This document shows, piece after piece, positions 46,054 to 57,092 of a stretch of 64,000 nt of DNA. The translations under genes were made by a program, and so were the position numbers. Position 1 is the stretch's first letter. Each line of letters starts with the position of its first letter. Source of the stretch: Mesostigma viride (Eukaryota; Streptophyta; Mesostigmatophyceae; Mesostigmatales; Mesostigmataceae); NCBI GenBank assembly GCA_009746045.1, contig RPFO01000312.1, forward strand, positions 3,579,714-3,643,713, written 5' to 3'. Under the pieces are notes generated by a model. It saw nothing but the letters and a program-made list of their open reading frames with translations, searched no databases and had not been told where the DNA came from.

Positions 46054-47767
46054 CTAACCCTTAAACCGTACTCGGTCCGATTTGAAGGACTGAGTTTTTC
46101 TCAGTCCTAAAAATCGGACCGAGTTTGTGGCAGAACTAGCTATAATTCTAGCAAACTTTTGAATATTCTGTTTGGACCAGATTCGAGATCTAGATTTGTA
46201 CTTTCACGTACACCCCTGGTTTACTACTTTTGGACACCTGGACAGGGACCTACGGTCAAGGAAAGTAGGGGGGGTACCATGGCCAAACGAGGACGACGTG
46301 AATAAAAATTATTCACGTCCGCGGCTATGGTGGCACAAACAACTGACTGGGGCGAGAGCATGGCTTGACGTATTCGACTGAAACTTTGTAGGCATCATAC
46401 CTAGGTCTTGTAAATGCTATATGCGTAGCCGTGCAACATTTACAAATGCCTAGATATGTCTCGAGGTTATGTGGCGGCGCAGCAAATCGCGTGAGCGGCC
46501 AGGCGATGACAGTGCAAGCTGTACTTGTTGCTCGGTAGGAAATGTTCGGATTTTTGCGCATGGATGAGTTAGTTACGTCGTTCCTAGCACAGTCGATCAT
46601 CAATGGCGGCCAGGACATGCTTGCGGCTACGTTCATGGGGTAGGCGTGCTAGCTCCTGCAAACAAGGTAATCTGTGGTTTCGACCAGGTACGTTTTAGCC
46701 TTTTATCATGTCTCAGTGACCGCGCATGTGTCATATATTGTTTCGATACCAGTCTTGGGGCTATAATCGAGGCTTTGTGTCTGTCTTTTTGTTGTTTTAT
46801 TGCTTCTGTGCATAGGCTTGTGATGGTTGGGTAGTAATGTTACCTCGGCCAGATTTTGGACGAGTTTTGACTGCTTTTAGCGTATGCTACAACATGAATG
46901 TCGGTATAACGACAGATATCGTTTGTAATAATGTTTATTGTGATGATACGATGCTTTCCGTTGCTTAAACAACTCAGGGCGAGTGTTTTTCTGCCCAGTT
47001 CTAGGCATGCATGCTGGCCAAGTCCGCCTTCTTTTTGTGAGTTTGCTGTGTGTTAGAGACATAGAGATGCCTGGGATCTGCTTGCATTGAAGCATCAGCA
47101 AGTTGCTTATTTGGTTTCTTTCCTTTTTCCTTGTATTTTGAAGTTGTTTTTAGCGTGTAGGGTACATTGGTAGTAAGCTCCTTGCATGTGCCTTCTACAC
47201 GTGCTTTATGCCCAATGGCACTAGATTTTCAATATTATATAGCATGAGCTGCTGTTTTAATGCTGGAAATGTGTTGGAGGATGCATGTGTGGCCAGCTAT
47301 GATGTTTTGTGCCACATTTGGAAAGGAAACCAAAACGGGAGTGCTAGCCAACCCCCCCAAAAAAACTTGGTCCTATTTTTAGGACTGAGCTATTTTGGGA
47401 TTTTTGCTAGCTAGCTTGTGCAGTTCTGTAGCATGTCATGTTGTGAATGCATTGATGGCATGCCTGTGATATAAACTAACTGCCTTTGAAATTCCAGGGC
47501 CTATATATTTGTATAAGTGGTCCATATTGCATGATGTATGTCTCAAATCCCATTTTTCCGTACCCCCCTGGGGTTGGCGCTATTTATAGCACCCCAAAGT
47601 CAAAGATATGGGACCAGTGGCATGTCCCCAAAGAAATTCAACATAAATGCATGCTTGGTACCAAGGGGTAGCCAGAAATTGTTTTTAGGCCATAGAGAAA
47701 CATATGTGCGAAGATGTGCAACTCAGTCCGATTTTTAGGACTGAGTTGCTACGGTTTAAGGGCTAAG
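46054..47767. mobile_element. 1.7-kb TIR element with end hairpins
   Basis: CTAACCCTTAAACCGTA at 46054 mirrors TACGGTTTAAGGGCTAAG ending at 47767. Just inside each end is a hairpin built on GGACTGAG/CTCAGTCC and CGGTCCGAT/ATCGGACCG (46074-46123; 47721-47746). The interior 46335-47135 is homologous to 28095-28930. No convincing target duplication and no transposase, so a non-autonomous element is inferred. Confidence 0.65.
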
Positions 47768-49120
47768 CACGCATATGCGTTGGCGCTGCATGAACGTGGC
47801 TGCATCAGAAAAGCTGTTCAAGCTCCGCGTTTCAAGTTGTCCGGAAGCGATGCAGCCCGCAAAATCTGGCCGGACAGACGCTCCATGCGTCGTCCATTGA
47901 CGTATGAAAGCGGCTGCAGCGGCCTCACCAGCGCTGTTCGCATAATTGCGCTCCCATAACTGGGGGCGCGCGCGCGTTTATTGTCCGCAATCCAGTTTTT
48001 CCTAGCTAAAAACACCCCTTCCTCTACCTATGGCTTCACGACAAAAGGCTCGAAAATAGCCAGTGCCCCTTTAGTCACGGCTGCCCCAACATCCCCCCCC
48101 GCCGTTCCGCTAGTCTCCTTCCCAACATATCGAAGCATCGTCCTGCACTGGCAGGCGCACTATCAACGCCATCTACGCCCCATCTGAACTTCACTAACCT
48201 GGCATTCAGCACACAAATAACGACCCCACGAATTTATAAATCGACTTTTGACACATTTAGCGGTTGGGCTAGCTTCAAGGATAATTTATCTGCCTAACGC
48301 GCTCCATACTGCTCGAAATGATGCACGAACGTGGCCATACAATCCATTTTACTCGAGGCCGCCATGGTCGTGCATTCGTGAAAATTCCTCGTCCCGTTGC
48401 ACGAAAGTGGCCAAAATAGGTACTTTTCCACCTCACGTATTTTTCAGTAACCGTCGACCCCTGTCGACCCCAAGTCCCCAACGGGTCAGGACGCTCAGCA
48501 CATGTACCAGATTCGCGCCATGCACTGGGGCCGGACGACCCATAGGACCGGTCCTTCCCGCCAAAATACCGTACTATGTGAGATCTTGGTAAAACCTCCT
48601 CAATTGAGCCAAAAGGCCTCAATTGAGGCCTCTGGGCACTGAGACTAGCTAGTAGCCGGCCTGGTTGCAGACATCCAGCAGCCTATAGCTATGCGCCTCG
48701 CCTAACACTGCTGCGGCTTGCATGTTTTCTCACATCCCCATAGCAACAAAATGCTCACACGCCCGGACATATTGCACCCACAGGGGATGCATGCCCCGGA
48801 TCGTTTAGTTAGACGGGCCGGTCCGATTGAGCACGTACCCACGCAGCTAGCTTGTGGCATGCCTGTGGCGTTGGGGAAGGGGGGGGGTCTCTTCGCAGGT
48901 AGGCCGGGGGGCGCCCTCCTACCCGCTGTGCGTACTCCGGTGCTCCGTGACGCCCCAACGGGAGCACGCGTTTCATTATAATTAATCAATTTGTGTATAC
49001 CACAGTCGCAAGCACTGCCGGCTCCAAAGAAAGCACAAGCATAGCGTTGTCTCCTTGATAGTTGTCTCTCAATTCAAAAGTTTTTTTTCTAATTAATTAC
49101 GTAGATAATTGCAAAATCTA
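47768..49120. other. No gene seen; possible decayed family X sequence at 48300-48600
   Basis: TTGCACGAAAGTGGCC (48396) resembles copy A (near 1568), and CCCGCCAAAATACCG (48556) is similar in style. 48930-48968 carries the CCCGTTGGGG motif in minus orientation. Confidence 0.35.
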
Positions 49121-49124
49121 GTAT

Positions 49125-49310
49125 AGACAACCAGCGCAGGCCAGAAATCGGGATCGAATCCGGACCATGGTAGCTCGAGAGCCTGCCGTATATCAAGAAG
49201 ACAACTGGTCAGCGCAGGCCGGCCGGAAATCGGGAGAATCCGGACCATGGTATTGAGCACGCCGTTATCATGTCCGCGTTTTCGAGTCCTTCAGGATGAT
49301 GTATATGCTC
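49125..49310. repeat. Dispersed repeat, inverted copy at 58920-59035
   Basis: AGCGCAGGCCAGAAATCGGG...AATCCGGACCATGGTA occurs twice in tandem here (about 49133 and 49211). It appears in inverted form at 58983-59030, followed there by the matching CGAAAACGCGGA segment (49274 here). GATCGAATC within it fits a polymerase III B-box, so a SINE is possible. Confidence 0.6.
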
Positions 49311-49971
49311 ACGTGCTTTCTCGGACATTAATTAATTAATTAGGAACATAACTCCGTTGGGAGTATCTGGAGCACACAGCCCTGAGAAGGGGCATATGAG
49401 CCTATAATACATTCTAAGCTACTTCCTGCAAGGGTGGGCAACGTCGAGTACATAGGATGGCGGTCTTAGAGAGGCTGGGCAGAGGTCCGTAGAAATAAGT
49501 GGAAAACTGGCAGAAACTAGGTAGAAACACGACATACTTACGCCTGCATTGAAGCACTATTGAGCCGGTGGCAGAGGCCATTTCCATGAAAATACAGCAT
49601 ACCGTAGCAATAGCCACGGTCACGCCTTACGCTATTTGCAGGCACCATCATGCCGGCCCGGAGCTACCCAATAAAAGTCTGCACAAATCTCGGTTTAGCC
49701 GCGAGAGTCCGGGCGTTTGGAATGAATAAACATGTGTTAAGAAGTCGAAACACCATGGAAATACCAAGCATGGTGCCGCAGCAGACCCGAGTCTTGCCGT
49801 AATAATATGTATGCCGGTTTCCAGTTTTTCCGCATGAAATTAATTAATTAATCAATAGACCTGTAGGGTTTCCGCATGAAAGTTGGGTGCATGAGAAACA
49901 GGAGTTGGGTGAAAAACTACGTTTCCTTTGCCGGCCCCAGTACCTCAACAAACTCGTAGAAATTACCTAAT
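49311..49971. other. No gene seen
   Basis: AATT-rich runs at 49329 and 49840; no long frame. Confidence 0.4.
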
Positions 49972-51142
49972 TATCAACCTTTGAATGCATCATTATTGCT
50001 GCCATTCGCCGACTGTATGAGGGCTCACAGGCAGTAGTGCGGACTGCGGAGGGCATCACTCCACCATTCCCCCTTCACCACGGGGTGTGGCAAGGTTGTG
50101 TCCTGTCCCCATACCTGTTCATTATTGTCGTGGATCACGTCATGCGCCGGGCACGTGCGCGCTTTACTGCTCTTAAGGGGTTCGAGCCAGGCTTGGACAT
50201 CCTTAACGTGAAAGAGCACGGCGGGGTTAGACCTGGTTACCGCCTTGCCGACCTGATTTATGCGGATGACACCACCCTCATCGAGAGCCCCGAGCATGCA
50301 CATTCAGACCTGGCTGGACTGTCTGGGCCTGGAGGCGCGGGCGGTGGGGTTGGAGATTAGTGTCAAAACTGAGGCGATGGTGATTGGGGCCTCCAGTACA
50401 CCACCGCTGCCGCGCCTGCTCGACGGGACGGAGGTTCCGTTCCGCGACCGCTTCAAGCTGTTGGGGAGCTGGCTTTCTGACACTGCCGACGATGTGGACA
50501 CCCGCATGCATCGGCCTTGCCTGGGCCAAGCTCCATTCGCTCAAAACCTACTGGCGCTCCGGCGAAGGGCCTGGGCGAGCACCGCAAGCGCATGCTCTTC
50601 AAGGTCCTCGTCCTCACGGTGCTCACGTATGGCGCCGAGGCGTGGACAATCCCACCCAAACTGGCAGCTACTAGGCTAGACGGCACGGTTTACAGGATGC
50701 TCCGACAGGTCCTGAACGTAGGGTTTTCCGAGCGTCCGTCATCAGAGTCTTTGTATCATGGCATGCCTCGTATTTCGGACGAGATTAGGCAGCGTAGGAT
50801 CTAGCATTTGTAGGACACCTTGCTCGCACCAGCCAGGTCGACACCGCCCTTGGTCTGGCCGGCCCCCAGCGGCTTGGCCAGCCAGGGCGACACATTCTGA
50901 CCTGGCCTGGCCCCGAGGGCATTCCCAAAAGGGTAGGGAAACTAGCTGTCACGAACTACATCCAGATGTTGCTGGACGACCTAGTGGTCCCAGCCCAGTT
51001 TGAGCACCGCATCCACTCTCTCTCCCGTCTTTGGACTGCCATGCAGGACAAGACGCGGTGGAAGAAGATTGTCAAGGCTCACACGCCCGACCCTGTGGGC
51101 AAGCCCCCTCCCCCCAAGCGGAGGAGGCGTTTCGATGAGTAG
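49972..51142 (+). pseudogene. 5'-truncated LINE, reverse transcriptase and C-terminus, frameshifted
   Basis: Non-LTR retrotransposon. Readable in order: IIIAAIRRLYEGSQAVV (about 49985), GVWQGCVLSPYLFIIVVD (about 50085), the catalytic YADD (50259-50270), then after a frameshift QTWLDCLGLEARAVGLEIS, VKTEAMVIGA and FKLLGSWLSDTADDVDTRM. After another shift come LAWAKLHSLKTYWRS and KVLVLTVLTYGAEAWTI, LYHGMPRISDEIRQRR. After a further shift comes GHLARTSQVDTALGLAGP, to a terminal RRRRFDE and TAG at 51140-51142. This is the usual order of a LINE RT followed by its thumb and C-terminal region. The N-terminal endonuclease and first RT blocks are absent, as in 5'-truncated insertions. At least three frameshifts make it inactive. 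Confidence 0.9.
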
Positions 51143-52910
51143 TGCAGTTAGGATTTTCTAGACTAGATAGCTTAGAGTTAGGATAGTTCGATCACGCGGC
51201 TTCCTCCACCCCATCCCTCATGGAATATGTGCAACATGATCTCGGCACGGAGGCATGTTATAATTTAATTTTCATTTTTGGATTGACATTAATTTAATGC
51301 ATCATCATGGTCGTGCCACCCAACAGCCACTGAAATTCGCGCGAAAACTGGCGAGATCGCCGTCGTCGCCGTCGTAATCGCCGTCGTCTTCACCTTCGTC
51401 CCGCGAAAATGCCTGATTTAAGTATTACATATTTGTTTGCAGCTGTCACAAAAAAAATACCAAAAATACCAGGATTTTTTCTTGAATTCTACGAGATGTT
51501 TCTGACCTGTGTTGAGAGTTTCAGACCAAAAATCGCATGTTTAATGGGCTTGCCAGTTGTCAGATTACAACGCGATACATCACGTTCTAACCCGACAACG
51601 CGATGTATCGCGATGTAAAAAAACACGGGTTAATGGTACTGCAAGCGGTCAATAATTAAGACGAGCCAATAATGGGATCCAGTAGAACTGAGACAGTCGG
51701 TACAGCGAGTGCAAACCATAAAGGCTGCCCTTATAAATGCATGAACAAGGTAGCAGTATTTCCTTCATTTTCCACTTTGCCCTTGAACAAAATATGTTAT
51801 ATTACGTTCTTCAATTGATTGCCCTTCAACACAATATAGTGAGACAGCTCCCACCAGACGCTTGGCGTGTGGTCATAAAACTGCAATCAAAACTAGGCCA
51901 AACCAGGCATGCCCACAGGCAAATAAGCATGCCCCCTGGCGGCATTGTACTGCCCTCAACCACAATGCAATCATATCCCCACGCCACTAATATACGACCA
52001 TGCCCGAGGCCGTCAGTACATACACCCACTAAAGGAAGGCACAGGTGCAGGGTGCACTACATACTATACATATAGCGTACAGCGGGCGGTCATGACCTGA
52101 GTTAATTGAGTGGAGTCGCCGCGTCAGAAGCAGCCATGTGCTTGCAACATGTACTTCGGAAGCAACCCATTGTACTGGTTCGGTAGCAGGTTTATGGCCA
52201 GAGGAGCCACGCACCCTGTGCACTTCTCCTCCCTTCCCCAAGAACTACCCTGCTTGCACGCTGCCAGCGCAGCACTCCTGGCCAGCGCATGGGATAGCAC
52301 CCCATCCCGCATGCTCCACCCTAGCCCCCATCCATCTAAGGGGCACACAGAGCCGTGCCACATACCTTCAGATCAAGCATAGTGGGGCTGGCCATACGTA
52401 AAGCGCACCGCCACTGGCCCAATCTTCGTGCCTGTGCCCACCCCTTCCCTTGTAAGACAGGGTTGGAGAATGGCAAGGCTAAGGCATAACAAGCCACGAC
52501 GCCGCTTGTTAGAGTCGCAGCCAGCCAGGGCCCCTGGCGGGCCCGGTCCTTTCCAGTCCAGCCTTTGCCTGCCGTTGGCTGGGTGGTTCTGACAAGGGGT
52601 GGAATCTTGGACGCAAACATGCGCACTTGCGAGGGATGGATCAGCCTCCGCTGCTAGCGCATGCGGGGAAGTGCCCAAGTGCTGGGGGACAGGAATTGTC
52701 AGAGGCAAAGCGTGTGATTTGCCCACCAAACCATCCTTCCTCCAAAAAATTCCTACACACCAGTGGCACGCATGCCTTCATGAAGGCCGCTTCCTTTGGA
52801 TTGTTGATAAGAACCGTCAAAAACCAGGCCATAGCTTCTCCCCAGGGGAAAAAGGTACACTCCAGCCAGGCAGAGGAGGGTGTCAACGCCAGAAATAATA
52901 TACCCTGGGC
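51143..52910. other. No recognised gene; includes 3' flank of the phosphatase gene
   Basis: Frames up to 118 aa on both strands, without motifs. 52400-52910 is probably the 3' untranslated part or flank of the minus-strand phosphatase gene. Confidence 0.4.
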
Positions 52911-53636
52911 TCAGTCATCCGCACCATTCCCTGGGCGCACGATTCCCTTCAACTCCCAGGGCTCGCCGCGCTCAAAGGCCTCCTTCCATGAACTCGCGTG
53001 GCACTCTAACAACGCGGCGTTTGCCGTCTTGAGCTCCACTGTCTGTTGGCTGAAGTCCGATGCTGCTTCCTCCCACCCTCGGTTGTGGCCCGTGCACATT
53101 ACGCATGCGATGCTATCGTTCGCATACTCGACCACCTTTTCGTGCAGATGCTTTGACGTGCACCCATCCACCGCAGCAATGGTGTAAAAGCTACCCAGGT
53201 AGTGTTTTTCTGCCCGAGCAAATTCCTCGACTCCCGCGGCCATGAGGTCCAACGTCTGCCGCGTGCGGAGAGAGTCACTGCTGAGGATAAGTTCAGGAAC
53301 CCAACCAAGCTCCTTCAATTTGCTGGCCACTAGGGGAGCTGCTTCTTCGCCTCGCTTGCTAAGAGGCCGATCATGGTCTCTCAGTCCCGGCTCTGACCAC
53401 GAGCTCTTAGCATGCCTCAGCAAGATTAGCCTGCGAAGCGGCTTCTCTTTTCCATCGCTCTGACCGCCAGCCTTTCCGCTATCTGCATCGCGTTTACTGG
53501 CAGTGACCGGAGCTGCTTTCGAAGCAGCTGCCGGGGACCCCCTCCTGGCACAAGCATTCTGCTTCGCCAGACCCATCTGCAGCGGGCATGCCTGCCCTCC
53601 CAAAACGCGGCATGGTAACACAAAGGCCTGTGCCAT
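52911..53636 (-). CDS. SixA-like histidine phosphatase, probably organelle-targeted
   Basis: Histidine phosphatase superfamily, SixA branch, in which bacterial members remove phosphate from phosphohistidine. The single uninterrupted frame gives 241 aa. Residues 70-80 hold the RHG-type core as LLRHAKSSW (Arg74, nucleophile His75). Then come DHDRPLSKRGEEAAP (88-102), SSDSLRTRQT (119-128, with Arg124 placed to bind phosphate), the second catalytic histidine in CTGHNRGWEEAASD (His184), and the typical LKTANAALLE end. The first 65 residues are Ala-, Ser-, Arg- and Lys-rich with few acidic residues, and precede the conserved domain, so they look like a plastid or mitochondrial transit peptide. The catalytic set is complete. 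The substrate in green eukaryotes is not known to me. This is the one gene here that looks intact and host-derived. Confidence 0.9.
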   Translation of the reverse strand: MAQAFVLPCRVLGGQACPLQMGLAKQNACARRGSPAAASKAAPVTASKRDADSGKAGGQSDGKEKPLRRLILLRHAKSSWSEPGLRDHDRPLSKRGEEAAPLVASKLKELGWVPELILSSDSLRTRQTLDLMAAGVEEFARAEKHYLGSFYTIAAVDGCTSKHLHEKVVEYANDSIACVMCTGHNRGWEEAASDFSQQTVELKTANAALLECHASSWKEAFERGEPWELKGIVRPGNGADD

Positions 53637-55015
53637 TGCAATCTATTTCGCAGACTCGACGTGAAATTCTACCGTTGGTGACCTGTCTCCAACAGTCTAC
53701 AGATCGTTGTTACGATGCAGTTGCCATCGCCTTCAGGCACGCCAGCCTGAATCACACTGAAGCCTTCATGAACCTAATCCCTGCGAGGACGTTCCCAGAA
53801 CATGTGCCATGATGTGCTGGCATGGCATCGTGTACTTCTATGTCCACTTGTGCGACAATGGTGACTTATTAGCTGGCGGCGTCCACAGTTGACTTAGCTG
53901 GCAGCGTGTGCAAACTAGTTAAACTACTGTATCGTGGATTCCAAGTTCTCCAGGAGATCGGTAGCCCCACTTTACTAGGTAAGATCACTAGAGATTCTCG
54001 GCTGCTCATGTGCGGCGTTGAGCTGGCGTTGAGTTGAGTTGAGTTTATAGTCCCGCGGCGTGGGATCTCAACAACACCTAGGTAAGATCTCCTGTTCTGC
54101 AGATCTCCGGTCATTAGGCAGAAGTTGTCTTTTTTTTTTTTTTTCTTCGAAGAAGTTGTCTTTGAAACTTCGATCCCTCCTCTGTCGCTCAGTGAAGTTT
54201 TTTGTTGTTGTTGTTCTTGTTGTTGCCCACGCCCACAAAAGCTCGTTGTTGTTGTGGGAAACGGCCGAGGGCCAGGACAATCATGAACAGCATGACATCA
54301 CAACAGCATGCTATCACAAGTTCACAACCAACAGTATATTTCCGCGGACGGTAACGAACTGACTGACTGGCTGACGGTCTGACACATAAAACAACCAATA
54401 TTCTATAGTTACTCCAGGATGCATATGTAAGCCCATAATGCTGATTCGCTACTTCCGTAATGTAATCGAGCCGAGGAACGGGAGTATGACGAATCTCCCG
54501 AGATTCCGCTTCCGTGTCCCGTCTGGCCGTCTCCCGGATTTCCGGGTAAAATTGGGTATTTTTATTCACAATTGGGGAGATCTTTAGAGGATTCCTGGAG
54601 GAGCCCGTCTCGGATTCACCGGCACATAAATGGATGATAGTTGAAAAATTCACCGCAGTACGGCGAGTATCTACATTGGATTGTCCCCGTGAGGTGGTTT
54701 TGTACATGGTGTGCTCATCTTTTTTTCGGGGAAATGGGTATATTTTATTAGCCAATTATGGACCAAAGAGGTGAGAGGGGAAATGAGTATCAGCGAATCC
54801 TAATGAAGGTGGGCACACACACGTGTGGCGGTGACAGGTGAAAGGCTAATAGGGCGCGTTATTAGACCAGGGTGTGCTCATCTTTGCCATCATGGGTCGA
54901 AGTCCAGGCAAGTACGCACATGGGCGCGAACTCAGATCACGGGCACAAGGGATCGTTTTGTGGCTTGGAAAATGGAATCGTTGCCAACGACCGGCAAAGG
55001 TCGGCGCTCGGTCCC
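53637..55015. other. Promoter side of the phosphatase gene, then unassigned
   Basis: No TATA box is evident upstream of 53636. A T-run at 54130-54144 and GTTGTT repeats at 54201-54225 occur further out. No gene seen. Confidence 0.4.
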
Positions 55016-55099
55016 AAAGCCGGGAATTGTGACGTGGCAGTTTGGGGGAATTAGCAAGTGGCACCGGGGGGCGGAGGAAGGGGAGTGAGAAATCGGCGC

Positions 55100-55720
55100 G
55101 CCGGGAACTACCCGTTGTCTCACTCAAGTGAGACAACGACGCGCTGGGAACTAATATCTGTCTCACTAGGGTGAGACAACGACGCGCTGGAAACTACCCG
55201 TTGTCTCACTCAAGTGAGACAACGACGCGCTGGGAACTAATATCTGTCTCACTAGAGTGAGACAACGACGCGCTGGGAACTAATATCTGTCTCACTAGAG
55301 TGAGACAACGACGCGCTGGAAACTACCCGTTGTCTCACTCAAGTGAGACAACGACGCGCTGGGAACTAATATCTGTCTCACTAGGGTGAGACAACGACGC
55401 GCTGGGAACTAATATCTGTCTCACTAGAGTGAGACAACGACGCGCTGGAAACTACCCGTTGTCTCACTCAAGTGAGACAACGACGCGCTGGGAACTAATA
55501 TCTGTCTCACTCAAGTGAGACAACGACGCGCTGGGAACTAATATCTGTCTCACTTGAGTAAGACAACGAAGCGCTGGGAACTACCCGTTGTCTCACTACC
55601 TTGACACAACGGCTAGCTGGGAACTACCCGTTGTCTCACTTGAACACGCTACGCTGAGACAACGGCGCGCTGGGAACTAATATCTGTCTCACCCGAGTGA
55701 GACAACGATGCGCGGAGCAA
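55100..55720 (+). repeat. 43-bp palindromic satellite
   Basis: About 14 units of 43 bp: GAGACAACGACGCGCTGG, then AACTACCCGTTGTCTCACT (type A) or AACTAATATCTGTCTCACT (type B). Each unit centres on a TGTCTCACT-NN-AGTGAGACA inverted repeat. A and B alternate in the pattern A B A B B A B B A B B A, suggesting multi-unit amplification. Confidence 0.95.
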
Positions 55721-55852
55721 GCGACGCTTGGCAGTTGGCAGCGCAGAAAAATACCAGGAAATGGGAGAAAATAAACTAACACCCATTTCACCGGAAATGG
55801 GAGAAAAGAGCTGGTGTGACTTGATCAACGAAAAACAAGCGACGTCTCGGCC

Positions 55853-56220
55853 ATGGCGTTCGGTAGAGCCGGATCTTTTTGGGGTCGATTGGTCGTCCCA
55901 ATAGCTGCAATCGCCTTGAGCGAACAGCTAGGCGGCCGGGAAGGACCTATCGGACTGTGCATGCCAAAGGAGGGGTTAACAGAGGCACAGTGGAGGGGCA
56001 GGTTGAGGGCATGGAGCGACAGCCGCCGACCTCATGGCCCCCCCCCCCTTGGCCACACACGGGTGTGGTGCCCAAGTGGGTGCGGGGGGAGAGGGAGCGG
56101 CTTACGAAGCAGTGGAAAAGGGAGCACGCCGCTTTCATGGCGGCCGAAGCCGAAGCAAAAAAAAAAGAGTTTGTTAATGCTCTACTAGCCGGCCAAGATC
56201 CGCCAAGGCCGAACTCTGAG
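55853..56220 (+). CDS. Unassigned coding-like exon, disrupted at a C-run
   Basis: ATG at 55853 reads MAFGRAGSFWGRLVVPI, then EGLTEAQWRGRLRAWSDSRR. At the C-run 56038-56048 the coding character moves to another frame: VPKWVRGERERLTKQWKR, EHAAFMAAEAEAKKKEF, VNALLAGQDPP. It ends at a possible donor GAG/GTCAGT (56220). The second part is a charged helix. Not GPAT9-like and no family recognised. An identical copy is at 63466. C-run length variation could restore the frame. Confidence 0.4.
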
Positions 56221-56453
56221 GTCAGTGCACTATGTAGTATCTTCCTGATCCATGTATTATATTGCACGACCACCTGCCAGATGCACGGTCTGTGGCCACC
56301 CAATCCTTTTGCCCCGGGGGGCCCGAGCTTTCATTCATGGTGACTGTGCAGCATCTGTCATGCTTGCTGTTTGTTAACGGATGGTGGACCCCTGCCTTTG
56401 CCCTGCCCTGGCCGTGCCCTGCTCTGCCCCACCTCGGCCCTTCCCGTGCGCAG

Positions 56454-56579
56454 GCAGTCGTTCACCCACCACCTGCTGCGTCTGATGACGTCGTGGGCGG
56501 TAGTGCCGGTGTGCGACGTCTGGTACCTGGAGCCCCAGACGCAGCAGGAGGGGGAGACCCCCGAGGACTTTGCCGACAG
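56454..56579 (+). CDS. GPAT9: GPAT9-like acyltransferase, penultimate exon
   Basis: GPAT9 is the endoplasmic-reticulum glycerol-3-phosphate acyltransferase that starts glycerolipid and triacylglycerol synthesis. The exon reads QSFTHHLLRLMTSWAVV, then CDVWYLEPQTQQEGETPEDFADR, which is near-diagnostic for the C-terminal part of GPAT9. It is bounded by a GCGCAG acceptor (56453) and a GTGCGC donor (56580). Two extra residues (PV) interrupt the usual WAVVCDVWYLEP string. The catalytic HX4D motif and transmembrane parts belong to upstream exons that I do not find in this window. Upstream here is a transposon-like unit instead, so the gene may be truncated. Confidence 0.85.
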
Positions 56580-56989
56580 GTGCGCGCTTAGGGTCGGGTG
56601 TAATGACCGAGTTAGGTGTAATGGCTGCGTTAGAATGACCGAGTCATCGTGGATGCTTACCACCAGTTTATTTTTTTTCTTCTACCTTGCACTTTGTTGA
56701 GTATGCTTGTAAGGCATCCGCTGCCTGTTATTAAGAGCACAGCTTGCTCTGCCGTCTGTGGCTCATATCGATTTGTTATGTAGTGGCCCATCCATGGCTA
56801 TTATAGATATACTGTCGCGGGTTTACCACCTTGTTTTAGCACACATGGGACATTGGTTTCCGCAGCACTGGGACATTGGTTTCCCCTCACTCCCCTGCGG
56901 ATGCCTTCATGCCCCGTGGATGTGCATACGCCAACCTGACGCGTGCCCGCACGCGTGTGGTGTGTCCTGCGGCTGGCCCCACCCTGCAG

Positions 56990-57092
56990 GGTCAAGCGGG
57001 TCATCGCGCAGAAGGCGGGCATCAAGCCAATGCCGTGGGACGGGTACCTCAAGTACTACCGGCCGAGCGAGAAGCTCACCGAGAAGAGGTGA
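56990..57092 (+). CDS. GPAT9: GPAT9-like acyltransferase, last exon
   Basis: The acceptor CTGCAG at 56984-56989 joins in frame to the previous exon (ADR/VKRV). It reads VKRVIAQKAGIKPMPWDGY, then LKYYRPSEKLTEKR and TGA at 57090-57092. This matches the end of GPAT9 (AGLKKVPWDGYLKY-RPS), though the family usually has some 10-20 more residues. The stop falls at the first unit of a tandem repeat, so the C-terminus has probably been altered by the repeat. Confidence 0.85.

Larger units (their letters stand above)
55016..56390 (+). repeat. Direct repeat copy 1 (offset 7,613 bp)
   Basis: From AAGCCGGGAATTGTGACG onward the sequence is repeated at 62629 to the window end, with a constant 7,613-bp offset and no difference noticed. 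Copy 1 holds the palindromic satellite, the frame at 55853, and the sequence leading up to the GPAT9 exons. Confidence 0.95.

Noticed and set aside
49140-49165. tRNA or SINE head with B-box GATCGAATC
   Set aside because: No A-box at proper spacing; the inverted copy at 58990 lacks part of the B-box. Kept only as a dispersed repeat.
55100-55720. CRISPR-like array
   Set aside because: Palindromic repeats without variable spacers, in a eukaryotic transposon context; a satellite.
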